Shown here: positions 24,201 to 39,700 of the stretch, in pieces | Layout of the letters: every line of letters starts with the position of its first letter | Position numbering within the stretch: position 1 is the first letter of the stretch | DNA from: Lamellibrachia columna | Taxonomy: Eukaryota > Annelida > Polychaeta > Sabellida > Siboglinidae | Reading direction: 5' to 3' | DNA length: 64,000 nt | Assembly (NCBI GenBank): GCA_963662155.1 | Contig: OY759263.1 | Location: 40,825,584-40,889,583, forward strand | Notes under the pieces: model-generated | Told to the model about the DNA's origin: nothing | The model's database searches: none | Seen by the model: the letters and a program-made list of their open reading frames with translations, nothing else | Made by a program: the position numbers and the translations under genes

Positions 24201-27200
24201 TTCAGTCATCAAGGCCTGTAATTCTTAAGACTTGCAAAATTGTAACTCAAGCATGGTGGGGAAACTGTCCCGGGGGGTCATTCATGGAATAATTGTAACT
24301 CAAGCATGGTGGGGAAACTGTCCCGGGGGGTCATTCATGGAATAATTGGGTAAATATTATCTAATGTGCTAAATACTGAATTAGCCTACCACATAATCCA
24401 TGTTCAATCTCAGCCAAGATTGGTAAGCTTGCATCTTAGTCTTAAATTTGTCACATTATTTTGGTAATAGATATGTGTCGTGAGTGAAACCTCCCTGGGG
24501 CAGTTTTTCCGCCATATTTACAGAAAACCTGAGTTACGACTTTGTAAGTCTTTTGAGAATACGTGCCCAAGCACCATTATATAGGCTACAATGCTGAATA
24601 CACCAAGTGATAGAGCAATCAATCAGTCAGTGATGTAACTTACCTTGACTTCAGTGGACACTGTCTTGGGGATGTTCTTGACCATGGCGGTGCTGCTCTT
24701 GAGGACAGACGTCACACTGTCCGAGTAAGAGCTCAGCTCCTTACCCACGTCATTCATAGTTGACAACATGTTAGCCAATACCTGCATCAACATACAACCT
24801 GGTGTATCAGCTAAAGGTTCCTAATTAAACTTTTTGCTTATCTCGTTTTAGAATAATTTTGGGAAAAATTAAACTTATCTAGTATCCCCTTTGTCATGCT
24901 GGCTCATTTGTACAAATTTATTATTTAGTTTTGGTGAAATCATCGGAAAAATTATGAAATTATTTTTGACTGGATCAAGTCAAACTTTGTCAAGAAAATT
25001 GCAATAGTGTTCTGGCTTTATATATATTATAACTTATGACTGTTCACACTTTCACAAGTTACTCGATCTAATGACAACTGTTTTGATGATTTTACCAAAA
25101 CTATCAACACCCTTTCAAAAGTGTCCGTCATAGGCAGGTGTCCATTATGGGCAGGTGTCCGCTCAGGTAGTGCATATTACAGTAAAACCTGCCTGAGTGG
25201 ACACCTGCCCATAATGGACACCTGCCTATGACGGACACTTTTGAAAGTCCCGAATGGCTTGCTATTAGTTTGCACTGTCCGCTAACAGCCCATAGTGGCC
25301 ACCTGGCCAATGTGGACAACGGACAGGGAATTTTTACGCAATCATTCAGTCACCCTGCTGCTTGCACTGACAAACTCATCAAATTGAAAAAAGAGCACAA
25401 AATGATTGGATTCTACAGAGACCAACACGGATCAAGTGAGAGAACAACTGTTGAACAAGGTTAATTACCTGTGAAGCTTTATCTCCTTCGCTTGCCATCA
25501 TATCATCTTGCTGAAGTCAGACAGAAATAAAAATAATATTGTCAAAACCTACTACAATCTGCTCACTTCTCTGGCTTTTGCAGTATTCAATTACCAGGAG
25601 TAAACATACTTCGCTGAGTTGTCCTAATGCAAGACTCATAAACACCAGACATACAACAGTGGTGAGTTCTTTCTGTAACCCTCATAAACACCAGACATAC
25701 AACAGTGGTGAGTTCTTTCTGTAACCCTCGTAAACACCAGACATACAACAGTGGTGAGTTCTATCTGTAACCCTCATAAACACCAGACATACAACAGTGG
25801 TGAGTTCTATCTGTAACCCTCCAGAAACATGATCCACAGGAGAAGTATCCACACAACCAGTTACAAGAGGATACAATTAAATGTTTGATAAAAGAATTAA
25901 CATTTTCGTCAATCAATAAAGACACCACATTGTAGCATGTGATTTTTATGATGATCAAAGTGGATAAATCTAGCTTTTAGTTGCTCTGCACTAAACATAG
26001 ATTTGATGACAACAAGGCTGTGATGATGTGTGTTGTACTGACCGTGACTATATGAGTGAATGACTGGAAGGAAGTCAGAGTGTCGTCCAATGCCAGCACA
26101 ACCTGTGTTGGGTCAAGAGTTGAAAATGAGGAGACCATGTCAATGAGCTCAGCCATATCCCCACTTGGAAATACCTGTAGACAGAAACAAACATACAGTG
26201 AAAGTACTTGTAGACAGAAACAAACATACAGTGAACTCACCTGTAGACACAAACAAACACACAGTGAAAGTACTTGTAGACAGTCACAAACATACAGTGA
26301 AAGTACCTGTAGACAGAAACAAACATACAGTAAACGTACTTGTAGATAGTAGCAAACATACAGTGAAAGCACCTGTTGGGATCATGCCTTAGTTAGACTT
26401 CCTGGTTTGTTACACATGAATGTAGGGCATAGTAAGTTTGGATATTGGATGTTTAAAAACTTCATATCATCTGACATAACTGCCTTTGAGCAGGGACATT
26501 GCCATGTTTGCCTGTAGAACCTGTTTGCCTGTGTAACTGTGGATTTTTAGATGATTTTAGTAGGCAGAAAATGTTTTGGCAATTTTTTCCCCACAAGGCA
26601 CAAATGCATAGTAATTCATGCAGAAATTGGTCAACATTAATGGGTATGGCACGTTCAGCCATTTTAAAAAAGTTAGAAATAAATTGTTTTGACAAAACTC
26701 GACCAGCATGTCAATGAGATGATGACAATGGCAGGTAAGAAGTTTCAGAATTTTTTATGATCTCGTTTTCTTTTAATCATGCAAAACGTTAACATGGTCA
26801 CCAATGGGAAGTGTAAATATAGGCTGATCCCTGTAGACAGTAGCAAACATACAGTGGAATTTCTATTCTTTGATTGGTCGCTTCCACTTTTTGGTTAAAC
26901 CTCAGTGACCTGATCAATATGTCGGACATGAGAAAAATTTAGATTTGACAAGAATCCCCACTGGCATGATATTCTTGATTATATCTGCACATGGTTATTT
27001 TTTTATTAACTCTTATTATAGCACATGGTGTTTACATGTAATATCTACAATTCCCAGACGTATTACACCAATCAGACAAACATGGATAACAATAATATTT
27101 AATTGTCTCTGGCAGCCACCTGCTAAAAGTTTAATAGAATGGAATTGCAACCTGCTGTAAGTTTAATAGAATGAAATTGCTCTGGTCCGAACTGGTTCTA

Positions 27201-30200
27201 TTAAAGTGAAACAAATATCATGGTTTTGGGCTTATTCTGTTAATTCGAGTGCTGTATATGTATCTATGGTTGGAGGTTAGTCGCAGGGGATTTTGGGTGA
27301 CCTAGAGATGGAGAGATGACCACAGATACAGTGTGAATTGTAAATGGTAGTCAATAGTGATATAATTAGTACTTGTAGCAGATGGCTGCCATAAACAATT
27401 AAATATTATTGTTATCAATGTTTCTTAGATGGCTGTGTAGATATAAGTCATATTGATGGTGAATGCTTGCATAATTACTGGCATGTTAATTAATAAATTA
27501 AATGTTATTTATTTGGCCCATTTCACTCTACACTGGACTTTGTTAATATTCTGCATAAATGTCTTTGTGATGTTGGAGATGGAAATACTGACCGTCACAT
27601 TAAACTCCACCATACTCTTAGCTCCGAAGAAGTTCCTGATGTGCACTCGAAACATGTATGTGTAGTTAGTCTTAGCATCACCAGATGGCAGCATTGGTGT
27701 TGTGGAGAAGACCGGGTTGATTCTATCACCAATGATGTAGTCGTAGTCAAAGGATGGTTTTTGGTCGACAACACCTGTGCCATCTTTCCACCCCACACAG
27801 TTCACGGTAAACACGTCAAGAGATTTTCCTGTAATATGTCAATATAATCATCTGTTACCCAAAGGTGCCAGATATGATGTCATAACTTCTACTACACTAT
27901 TCGTCTTAATAATGCAAATGCGAATTTCTGTAAAACATATAGAAGAACACTAACTTGTTATTTGTCTATATCTGTAAAGTTTCTCATTATTAGTTGTTAA
28001 ACTTTCAAACAAGAATTTGGCATACCGGTACTTTCTTTTAATAACAGATAATATTGCAACTGACTCAGGTGTAAAGTACATTGTTTGTCTACAAATATGA
28101 ACTACCAGTATGTGATGTATGTCTACCACATACCTTACAGTACATTACCTACATATATGATGATATACACATTATAATTTTAAAACTTCTATCGCGCTTA
28201 AATCCTCAGAACCCAAACTCAGAGACACATCAAAACAAAAAGGTTTTACTTATCTCAAAACCAACATACACAAATATATATATATATAATATATATTTAC
28301 ACAATGTGCTCCAATCAGGCACTTTACAGTACTCTACCTATCACATAGCATATGTGCTATAAGTGTGTACACTTACATGAATCATGTAAACATTAATAAC
28401 ACTTTGCTCAGCCTCGTGAATGGATTACTTGCACGCATGAGCACAGAATATAGATATGCGCAGTGTTTTAAAGCCTTTCTTAAGGGCAATTTGTTCATAT
28501 GAAATCCTGTTCTACCCATTTTAAGATACATATGCAATGTTTACATAATAAGAATTTTTTTTTATGTTTGCCTCAATGACATTCCACACTAATAGTATGA
28601 CATTCCACACTAACTGTATGACTTTCCACACTAACCATATGACATTCCACACTACCCATATGACATTCCACACTAACCATGACATTCCACACTAACCATA
28701 TGACATCCCACACTACCCATATGACATTCCACACTAATTGTATGAGTTGAAATTTTAAAAAACACAGGTGGTAGTTTTGATGAAATTGGTCAACAGATTA
28801 TTGAAGAGAAATAGAAAGAACTTTATACAATACCAGACTGGGACCGAAAGCAGAGATTTCAGAAATGGAGTTGAATGTTAGAAATGAGAAGACTGGTGAA
28901 CTACCCTTGTTAACACAATCATTATGGCATTAGCTTACCGACGTGTGTCTGTCATTACACCATAACCTTACAAACATGTTTATCATGCTTTAATTCACCA
29001 ACACCATCCTGTCACATTGCACTTACCAACGCATGGTTTTCACACCATGAACTTACCAACAGTTGGAGTGATACCGCAGCTTCCACCAAAGGGTAAATTG
29101 GTGACGGCCAGGCTGAGGCTGTTAAGGCCACCCTTGACGGAGCCTGTTAGAGACAAGGTGTAGTTGGCTCCCGCATCCAGTGATCCGGCAGGGATGGTCA
29201 CCTTCGACTTCTCCCCAACTGTAGCAACATGTGCACAAACTATTGCATCACCATTGACATGCCAACACACAACTGAGTTCCTTAAGACATTGATTGTGAA
29301 TGACACCGCAGTCTGACGTTTCTTCAGAAATCTGTCCCAGACACTTGGTCTTGCAGATTGATGTATTTATTTTGGTGTATCAAACTATCATCTACATTGT
29401 TGAATATATATGAGATTTACATAAATTACATACATAAGGCAATATCTGACATGGTTGTAGTAAACATTTTTGGTAAAAAGTAACTTAGAGCATGATCTTA
29501 GCATAAGTTGGTATACACTGAGTCTTATTGTTTTGTTTACATAGAGTTCTGCATATTCGCTAGATGGCAGGCTTTTTTGGGCTCATGCGAGCTTAGTAAA
29601 TAGAACATAGTTAGCAAGTATATTATTGTAAATTTTTTATCAAAACCTATATAATCCAGATACATGTGTTCTTTTGAACACATTTCTAACACAATCTAAC
29701 TAAATTTAAATTCTGTGATGGCATCATGCAAACGGCAAGTAAAGGCCACCAGGCACTTAGTACGCAAGCCCTATAGTAACTGGGTGCACTTTGTCAAGTC
29801 CGGTTGTGAGAAGTCATGGACTGAGATTCAGATGGATAGTTTTAGTTTTGAGTGTAAGGGATGAAGGGACTAGAGGGGGAGATGGTACGGATGAGGCAGC
29901 TCGTTTCGGCATTGGTGGGAAGGAAAGAGGTGGTTGTGCCAGTGGTTCGAGTGGGTGGACAATCATTGATAAAGTATGGGGGAGAGCTCACCTCCCTCAC
30001 CCTGGGAGGAGGCTGAGAGGAGGTACAATGACAGATAGTCAAGGTGATCAAGCGACTGTATGACACCTTGGCAGTGGCTGTCAGACTATCTGCAGAGGGC
30101 CTCAAGTCCCTAACATTCTGACAGGTCAGAGGGGTGAGGCAGGGCTGTTCATTGAGCCCAGCTCTGTTCGTCCTGGTGTTGGACTGGGCAATGCGAGCTT

Positions 30201-33200
30201 ATGTCGTAGCATGCCAGAGACTGGACTTGAGGCATATGTGTGTTGGCTGGGATATGCAGACGACCTGGTCATCATGTCCACCAGTGAACGTGGGGCGCAG
30301 CAGGCACTAATGCAATTACAGGCAGCAAATTAATGTTGCCAAGACCAAGTGCATGGAAGTGAGTGGTGAACAAGACCGAGTGCATGGGAGTGAGTGGTGA
30401 ACAAGACCAAGTGCATGGAAGTGAGTGGTGAACAAGACCAAGTGCATGGGAGTGAGTGGTGAACAAGACCAAGTGCATGGGAGTGAGTGGTGAACAAGAC
30501 CAAGTGCATGGGAGTGAGTGGTGAACAAGACCAAGTGCATGGGAGTGAGTGGTGAACAAGACCAAGTGCATGGGAGTGAGTGGTGAACAAGACCAAGTGC
30601 ATGGGAGTGAGTGGTGAACAAGACCAAGTGCATGGGAGTGAGTGGTGAACAAGACCGAGTGCATGGGAGTGAGTGGTGAACAAGACCGAGTGCATGGGAG
30701 TGAGTGGTGAACAAGACCAAGTGCATGGAAGTGAGTGGTGAACAAGACCAAGTGCATGGGAGTGAGTGGTGAACAAGACCAAGTGCATGGGAGTGAGTGG
30801 TGAACAAGACCAAGTGCATGGGAGTGAGTGGTGAACAAGACCAAGTGCATGGGAGTGAGTGGTGAACAAGACCAAGTGCATGGAAGTGAGTGGTGAACAA
30901 GACCAAGTGCATGGGAGTGAGTGGTGAACAAGACCAAGTGCATGGGAGTGAGTGGTGAACAAGACCAAGTGCATGGGAGTGAGTGGTGAACAAGACCGAG
31001 TGCATGGGAGTGAGTGGTGAACAAGACCGAGTGCATGGGAGTGAGTGGTGAACAAGACCGAGTGCATGGGAGTGAGTGGTGAACAAGACCAAGTGCATGG
31101 GAGTGAGTGGTGAACAAGACCAAGTGCATGGGAGTGAGTGGTGAACAAGACCAAGTGCATGGGAGTGAGTGGTGAACAAGACCAAGTGCATGGGAGTGAG
31201 TGGTGAACAAGCTGTAGTTGTACAGAGGGCTGAGGCACAGTGTGATTGATGACGGTTGCTACGAGTGCTGGGTTGTTGACTGGGAGGTGCGATATGTGGT
31301 GATCCACGAGGTGCAGGAATGATGCCAGAACACTGATGGTCTCAGGGCTGTCTGACCAACACGCCTGTTACTGTATAATGATGGGGAGATAACACCAGTT
31401 GTGGCCAAGGCAGGCGGCTGGCTACGTGATGGCGATGCACACAGTCACCAAACTGGGTCACAGGGAGTATGTGGACCAGGAGAACACACACCGTTGTGAT
31501 GCTTGTGGGCAGGTGTTGTGGACTTAGCAGGCACTCCGCAGTCACACTGCAAGCCAGTGGTGCATCCCAGTAATGTTAATGAATACTCGGCAACAATGCT
31601 CACGTAGGCAGCCCAGGGAGAGGATAGCATGGTGGAATGGGGAGATCCGAAGTGTGATCCCAGTGAAGCTGGAGGATGCGGATGGCAGAAAAGCGGCTTT
31701 ACTGGATGGGACACTGCCTCCGTATAAAAGAAGATCCACTGCGAGCACAAATGACAACAGCACTCAATGATGACGGATCCTGGAACAGACTGATACGGGG
31801 AGACCTGCGTGTCCGAAACATCAATAGGGACAGTGTGCTGGCGCTGGTTGCTGGAAGAGGGTGGAGCGATTTGACGAGAGCGCGTAAAAAGGTAAAAAAA
31901 AAGGTAAAGGTATGTTCTTATATAGCGCTTTACACTTCACCCCCTGGCAGACCTGTTCATTCCAAGGCCATCTCAACTTCTTTGGGAAGTATTCAGCCAT
32001 GCTGCAATTGCTGCGCGAAGGCTATTCGTTCACATATCCACCACTGTCTGTATTGCCAGGTACTCATTTATACAGCTGAGTGAACTGTGGCAACGTGGGG
32101 TGATCAAACTTGCCAAAGGTTCGAAGCGACCGCAGTGGGATTTGAAACCGGTATGCGTATGAGTAATTGAATTCATGGAGGATGATGATGTACGGTGACA
32201 GGGCAGGAGGAGACAGGACGTAAGGAGATGGGATGGAAGGAGACGGGAGGGACCGAGACAAGGGAAGTAGATGGGAGCGAAGGCAACAGCAGTGAAGGAG
32301 ACAGAAGGGAAGGCGACTGGAGGGACTGAGACAGGGGAAGGAGATGGGAGGGAAGGAGATGAGAGGGAAGGCGATGGCAGCAAAGGAAATGGGAGGGAAG
32401 GCGACTGGAGGGAAGGAGACAGGAGGGAAGGTGACAGGAGGGAAGGAGACGAGAGTGAAGGAGATGGGAGCGAAGGCATCAGGCCCGAAGGCAACAGGAG
32501 CTCAAGATAACAAGGAGACAGGAAGGAAAGGTGACATGTTGGTGGGTGAGGAGATGGACAACATGGTGCCAAGTGACATGACTGCAGGACAGAATATGAC
32601 GGAAGGAGCAGTTGACAGTGGCATGGGTAGAACCAAAAATATTTTCGGTAGCAAACATTGTTTAAACAAGAAGTGCAGGGGAGTTACATAGGTGCCTCAA
32701 ACAGGACAAGAGGCCACTAGTACATAGAGTTACATAGAGGTGCCTCAAACAGGACAAGAGGCCACTAGTACATATAGTTACATAGAGGTGCCTCAAACAG
32801 GACAAGAGGTCACTAGTACATAGAGTTACATAGAGGTGCCTCAAACAGGACAAGAAGTCACTAGTACATAGAGTTACATAGAGGTGCCTCAAACAGGACA
32901 AGAGGTCACTAGTACATAGAGTTACATAGAGGTGCCTCAAACAGGACAAGAGGTCACTAATACACACAAACCAGTAACAAAATGTGTAGAAAAAATGTCT
33001 GAAGCTGGTTAAAAATGAATGTTTTTAAATGCAAGGAGCATAGTAAATAAAAAAAATTAATTAAACATACCAGATAATTACCCTCACATAATTGGTATAA
33101 CCAAATCATGGGCCAACAGAGACAGCAGATGCTATGAATTAAGACTGACAGGATGCGTAAAGTTTCGATCGGATAGGAAGAAGGGGTGGAGGGGTTATTT

Positions 33201-33641
33201 TATATGTTAAAGAATCTATTCAGGCTTACAAAATAAAATTAGTAAGGGAAGTACATAGCAATGAAGCTGTTTGAATTAGGACTGACAGGATGCATAATGT
33301 TTAGTAGAGATCGAATAGGAAGAAGGGGATATATATCAATGATTTGGACGATAATATAACTGAATTTTGCGGATGACACAAAAGTGTTTAGAAAGGTTAA
33401 AAATTATGGTGATAAACAACATTTACAAAAACGTTTACAAAAACAATCTAGAAAAATTAGTTAAATGGTCCGAAAAATGCCAGATGTTATTCAATTTTGG
33501 GAAATGTAAATGCCTAAACACAGGATAAGGGAACTTGGATGTAAACAATAAAATGGGAGATACTGTTCTAGGTACTACTGTAAAAGAAAAGGACTTAGGA
33601 GTTACAATAAGTGTTGATATAAAAGTTTCAAAGCAGTGTGC

Positions 33642-33706
<65 letters not shown>

Positions 33707-36700
33707 TGCTGGTAAGTAAACTATACATAAACATTTTCAATAGTTACATTCAACTAAGAAAAAAAGTTGAATAAATAGATTATTACATATTAATGAATTA
33801 GAATAAAAAATTAGAATAATATAAAAACAGATAAATATAATATAAAATTAGCAAACAATTAAAATAATAAATAGTATGATAAAAAGTAAAACAGATGTGT
33901 AAGATATAAAACTAGATATTAAACACAAGCTTAAAATAGTGTGTTTTAAGATGTGTTTTAAATGTGTTCATGCACTCAATCAGCTGCAGGTCTTCAGGCA
34001 GCGCGTTCCAGAAGGTCGGCCCTGTGCACGAGAACGAACGGTGGCCATGTCACTAAAAATTGTGCTGCAGTACAGTCAGTAGCATGTGGTCTTCGGATCG
34101 TATGTAGAGTGTGTAAAGCATGATTAGAGAGACGAGGTAGGTTGGTGTCCGGTCATGAAGTATGTGGAATACAAGCACAAGTATCTTCTACTCGACGCAC
34201 CACTTCACCAGTAACCAGTGCAGATGATGTAGTGCTGCAGTTATGCTTTGTTGATCCTGTTGCTTTACTCACAGAATGAATTAAACGGTCAGTGATGCAG
34301 TACAATATTGCGTTGCCGTAGTCAAGACGCGACGTCACGAGCGAGTGCACCAGACTCATGCATGCAGCAGTTGTCATGCTCGCATGTATCTTGGCAATGC
34401 GGAACAAGTTATAACAAATGCCACAACAAGCATTTGACACTTGAGCCGACATGTCTAAACCATTGTCCAGAACAACATTGATGTTGCTAATAGTTAGCTT
34501 CAACGAACACACAAAGCTTCAATGGTACGGTGCACCCACAAACTTCAATGCTCGACACCACACCAGGCGAACGTAGACAGGAAGAACGAAAGGTGATGGC
34601 TTCCGTTTTTGGTTCGTTCATAGAAGTCAGTTGTCGGTCAGCCATCATCTTTAGTCTCACACACATTCATCGGTTTGTCCATAGCACGTCTGTGTGGTTA
34701 GATGGGGGACACTCAGCATAGAGTTGGGTGTCATCCACATATATGTGGTAGTAGATATAGTGTCATTTGAAAATGTGTGCAATAGACAAGTAGTATAATA
34801 TACATGTTGAATAACATGTACTGAGATGTACTCGTAAAATATGAAGTACATTGAGTATGAGTACAAGTACAAGTAGCTGATATGTCTGTAAGTGCTTATG
34901 TTGCTCCTCCCCTTTATTTATAAACCAATCAACATCCAGCATTGCCCTTAGCTATTCATTGAAAGGTGACTTGGGAATGTGCAAGAACTGGAGAGGAATC
35001 ACACTCCTATCCATACCAAGCAGTCTTCACACGCATGCTATCGGACAGACTGAAAGGAGCACTGGATGAAAAGCTACGTGTAGAACAAGCTGGTTTTTCG
35101 GAAAAACAAATCATGCACTGACCATATTGCTACACTGAGAATAATCATAGAACAATCAATTGAATGGCAGTCATCCCTATATATTCATTTCATAGACTTA
35201 ATGAAAGGACCAAAATGGCATCGAGTGGACATTCATTAAACAGTTGGATGATCTAGATTTTGCAGACGACATCTGCCTACTATCACATTCACACAAACAA
35301 ATGCAAAAGAAGTCCAGCAAATTGACGCAGGAAGCAGAAAAGACAGGCTTGAAAATAAACATACAGAAAACAAAACTACTAAAGGTGAACAGTACACAAC
35401 CAGCTAAGGTACAGCTGAAGGGAAAAGATACAGAGGAGGACAACACATTCACCTATCTGGGAAGTGTAGGGACAGACAAAGGAGGAACAGACGAAGATGT
35501 CAAAAACAGGATTGGAAAGGCCAAGCATGCATTCAGCATTTTAAAGACAGTGTGGAACACACCATCTTTCTCAACATGAAACAAGATCCGAATCTTCAAC
35601 ACCAATGTAAAAAGTGTGCTGTTATATGGCTCTGAGACATGGAGAGTAACCAAGACAACAACCAGAATGCTACAAACATTCATTAACAAATGTCTGAAAT
35701 ATATCCTGAAAACCAAATGGCAAGATAAAACCACAAACAAAGAAATCTGGAGGAGGACAGACCAACACAGCATCAGGAGAGAGATTGCAAGAAGAAAATG
35801 GACATGGATAGGACACACCCTCCGAAAACAAACCAACAATGTCACGAGACAGGCCTTAGATGGGAATCCAATAGGAAAAAGAAAAACAGGCAGGCCCAAA
35901 ACTACTTGGAGGAGATCAATAGACGAGGAAGCAGAGAAACATGGGACCACCTGGAAAGAAATGAAGAAAGCAGCAAACAACAGAGTGCGTTGGAAAAGAG
36001 TCGTTTCGGCCCTATGCTCTACCTTGAGTGAAGTTAGTATGTAAATTCATTCACAGACAACATGAACAGTGTGATCAATTACGATGATCATCATTACAGT
36101 TTATTAACTACGTATTATTACCACTTGTTATTGTAAACATTGCACCATCATTTATGTTTCAATTCATGAAGCTGTGTACAAAATAACAATAAACATAAGG
36201 TCATTTTCATTGCAGTTATTTTTTTGCACCATTTATGTTTCATGCCATGACGCTTTGTGAGAAAGAGAAACATACCAGTAAACACATGGTAATTTTCCAA
36301 ATTCTTGAGATAGAGCCAAATATTTAACGAAAACATATAAAATATTTGGGAAAGTACTTGCCATGTACAAGTACTTTGACAGTCAAATACATGTACAGGT
36401 ACTGCACTCAGTAAAATGGCAAGTACAAATCCAAGTACAGTACTTGCTGTACACAAGTACTCGAATACTTGAACCCATACCTGATGTGAATACATCTCAC
36501 CATTCACAGTTCACACACACAGAGGTGAATACATCTCACCATTCACACACACACACACACAGAGGTGAATACATCTCACCATTCACACACACACAGAGGT
36601 GAATACATCTCACCATTCACACACAGAGGTGAATATATCTCACCATTCACACACATCTCACCATTCACACACAGATGTGAATACATCTCACCATTCACAC

Positions 36701-39700
36701 ACTGAGGTGAATACACCTCACCATTCATACATAGAGGTGAATACACCTCACCATTCACATGTGAATACATTTCACCAATCACACACATAGTTGAATACAT
36801 CCCACTATTCACACACAGAGGTGAATACATCTCACCATTCATACATAGAGGTGAATACATCTCATCATTTACACACACAGGCGAATACATCTCACCATTC
36901 ACACACACACATATGTGAATACATCTCACCATTCACACACAGAGGTGAATACATCTCACCATTTACACACAGATTTGAATACATAGGTGAATACATCTCA
37001 CCATTCACACACAGATTTGAATACATTTCACCATTCACACACAGAGGTGAATACATATCACCATTCATACACAGAAGTGAATACATCCCACCATTCACAC
37101 ACAGAGGTGAATACATCTCACCATTCACACACAAAGGTGAACACATCTCACCATTCACACACAGAGGTGAATACATCTCACCATTCACACACACAGGTGA
37201 ATAAACTTAACCATTCACAGACAGAGGTGAATACACCTCACCATTCACATTCAAACGGAATACGTCTCACCATTCATGCTCAGAGGTGAATATATCTCAT
37301 CATTCACACACAGAGGTGAATACATTTCACCACAGAGGTGAATACATCTCACCATTCACACACAGAGGTGAATACATCCCACCATTCACACACAGAGATA
37401 AATACATCTCACCATTCACATACAGAGGTGAACACATCTCACCACTCACAGACAGAGGTGAATACGTCTCACCATTCACACACAAAGGTGAATACATCTC
37501 GTCATTCACAGAGAGAGAAGTGAATACATATCACCATTCACACACAGAGGTGAACACATCTCACCATTCACACACAGAGGTGAATACATATCACCACTCA
37601 CAGACAGAGGTGAATACATCTCACCATTCACACACATAGGTGAATACATCTCACCATTCACATACAGAGGTGAATACATCTCACCACTCACAGACAGAGG
37701 TGAATACATCTCACCACTCACACACACACAGAGGTGAATACATCTCACCATTCACACACAAGTGAATATATCTCACCACTCACATACAGAGGTAAATACA
37801 TATCACCATTCACAGACAAAGGTGAATACATCTCACCATTCACACAAAGTGGTGAATACATATCATCATTTACACAGTGGTGAATACATCTCAACATTTA
37901 CACACAAAAATGAATACATTTACACACAAAGGTGAACATATCTCGCCATTTCACAATCAAATGTACAAGAATCTCTTTCGACTTTTAGTGATTTCCTTAC
38001 TGATATCTTGTCGTGGATGGAATCAAGTAAGCTAAAGCTTAATCCAGATAAAACAGACCTTATTGGCACTAAACAACAACAAAATAAAGTCATCAACCAT
38101 TTTCCTGTTAAACTGCTTGGCAGTGATACATTCCCATCAGATACTGTTCGTAATCTAGGTGTTATCTTTGACAGTGATTTCAACTTTCGCCAGCATATCT
38201 CTCAAGTATGTAAATCCTGTTTCTATCATATTCGTGATCTTCGTCGAATTCGGCGTCACATATCTACATCTACTGCTAAAACAATATCAACGGCACTAAT
38301 TAGCAGCCGTCTTGACTATTGCAATTCACTACTAAACAACATTGCTAAAAGAGACTTGGCTAAACTCCAACGAGTACAAAATTGTCTGGCACGTGTGGTT
38401 CTCAGGGCGCCTCGGTTTTCACCGTCACTACCACTACTTAAACAGTTACACTGGCTTCCAGTTTCTTATCGAATTAATTTTAAGCTGTCCACTCTTGCAT
38501 ATCGTGCTCTATCTACACAACAACCATTCTACTTGGCTAGTCTCCTGCATCTTTCAAATATCCCTAGGCAGCTAAGATCATCAGTTTCACAACAACTTAT
38601 TGTACCTAAAACAAAACTTAACTTGGGTAAACGTGCTTTCTCTGTCGCTGCGCCTAGGGTCTGGAATGAACTCCCTATCGCTTTGAAAACATCCGAAACT
38701 ATTGCTATTTTCCGTAAAAAACTCAAGACATATCTATTCCAAATTGCATTCCCACCATAAATGTTCGGTTGTCCCTCGTTCTGATACTGACTTTTGCGCG
38801 TCCTTGTTTACGATTACGCCTACTGATTCTGTTTTGTTGCGCCTCTGAGCTCAGGTTCCTGAGGATATAGGCACCATAGAAGTCAATTATTATTATTATA
38901 TTATTATTTACACACAAAGGTGAATACATCTCGCCATTCACATATATGCATCTCATCAATCACAGATAGAGATGAATGTATCTCACAATTCATATACAGA
39001 AGTGAATGCATCTCATCATTCACATGCAGAAGTGAATGCATCTTACCATTCACAGATAGCATGGACTACATCTCACCATTCATATATTGTAGTAAATACA
39101 TCTTGCTATTCACACACAGATGTGAATACATCCACCATTCACAGGTACAGGTGAATGTTTTTCTCTAGTTACACACAGGACTGTACTTACCCAAGTAAGA
39201 AGTGATTGCTGAGGTTTTGTTTCCGACAGTCCATGTGACCAAGGGCAATGGTTTGCCTGCACAGTTGGTGCATGAGCCAAGAGCCACGTAGTCAATCTGG
39301 GGGTTCACCCGACTATCACAGTTGGATATGCATCTAGAAACACATACACACTTAGAGATCTCTTATTTAATCTCAGCCACCAACAAATGTTACATTTCTA
39401 GGTTTTTACAGTGAAATTGTTGTACAGAGGTTTTTCAAGTTGCGTAACACTGTCACATGTTATACTTAATGACTACATTTTGGTGGTCAAATTTCTCCGT
39501 TGACCGTGGCTGTGCTCTGCAATTGGTTTTTAACGATTACGCTTATCAACATGCTGGCTGGTTATATGCCTGCGGATGCCACACCCTTCAAAAAATTTTT
39601 TATTTCTGCAATAAATAGAAAGAAATTGGAAACCGACTGAATATTCTTCACGAGTCATGTGTGGTGGACCAGTTGCTACATTATACTGGTAAATTTGCAA

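Noticed and set aside
30272..31307. 291- to 325-codon minus-strand frames rich in [14 protein letters not shown]
   Set aside because: Three overlapping frames are open across a 31-bp array derived from a LINE. A real protein would show one preferred frame.
35616..36044. 142-codon plus-strand gene
   Set aside because: It is the C-terminal block (LLYGSETW...WIGHTLRK) of a LINE that continues from the preceding frame.
36484..37935. Use of the atggtgagat phrase in each array unit as real donors of exon 4
   Set aside because: The true donor at 39185-39190 lies earlier in the transcript and restores the frame with exon 5; array donors would lack exons before them.
38008..38760. Independent 250-codon plus-strand gene
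   Set aside because: The sequence is the C-terminal part of an L2-like LINE with no start context, inserted into an array.
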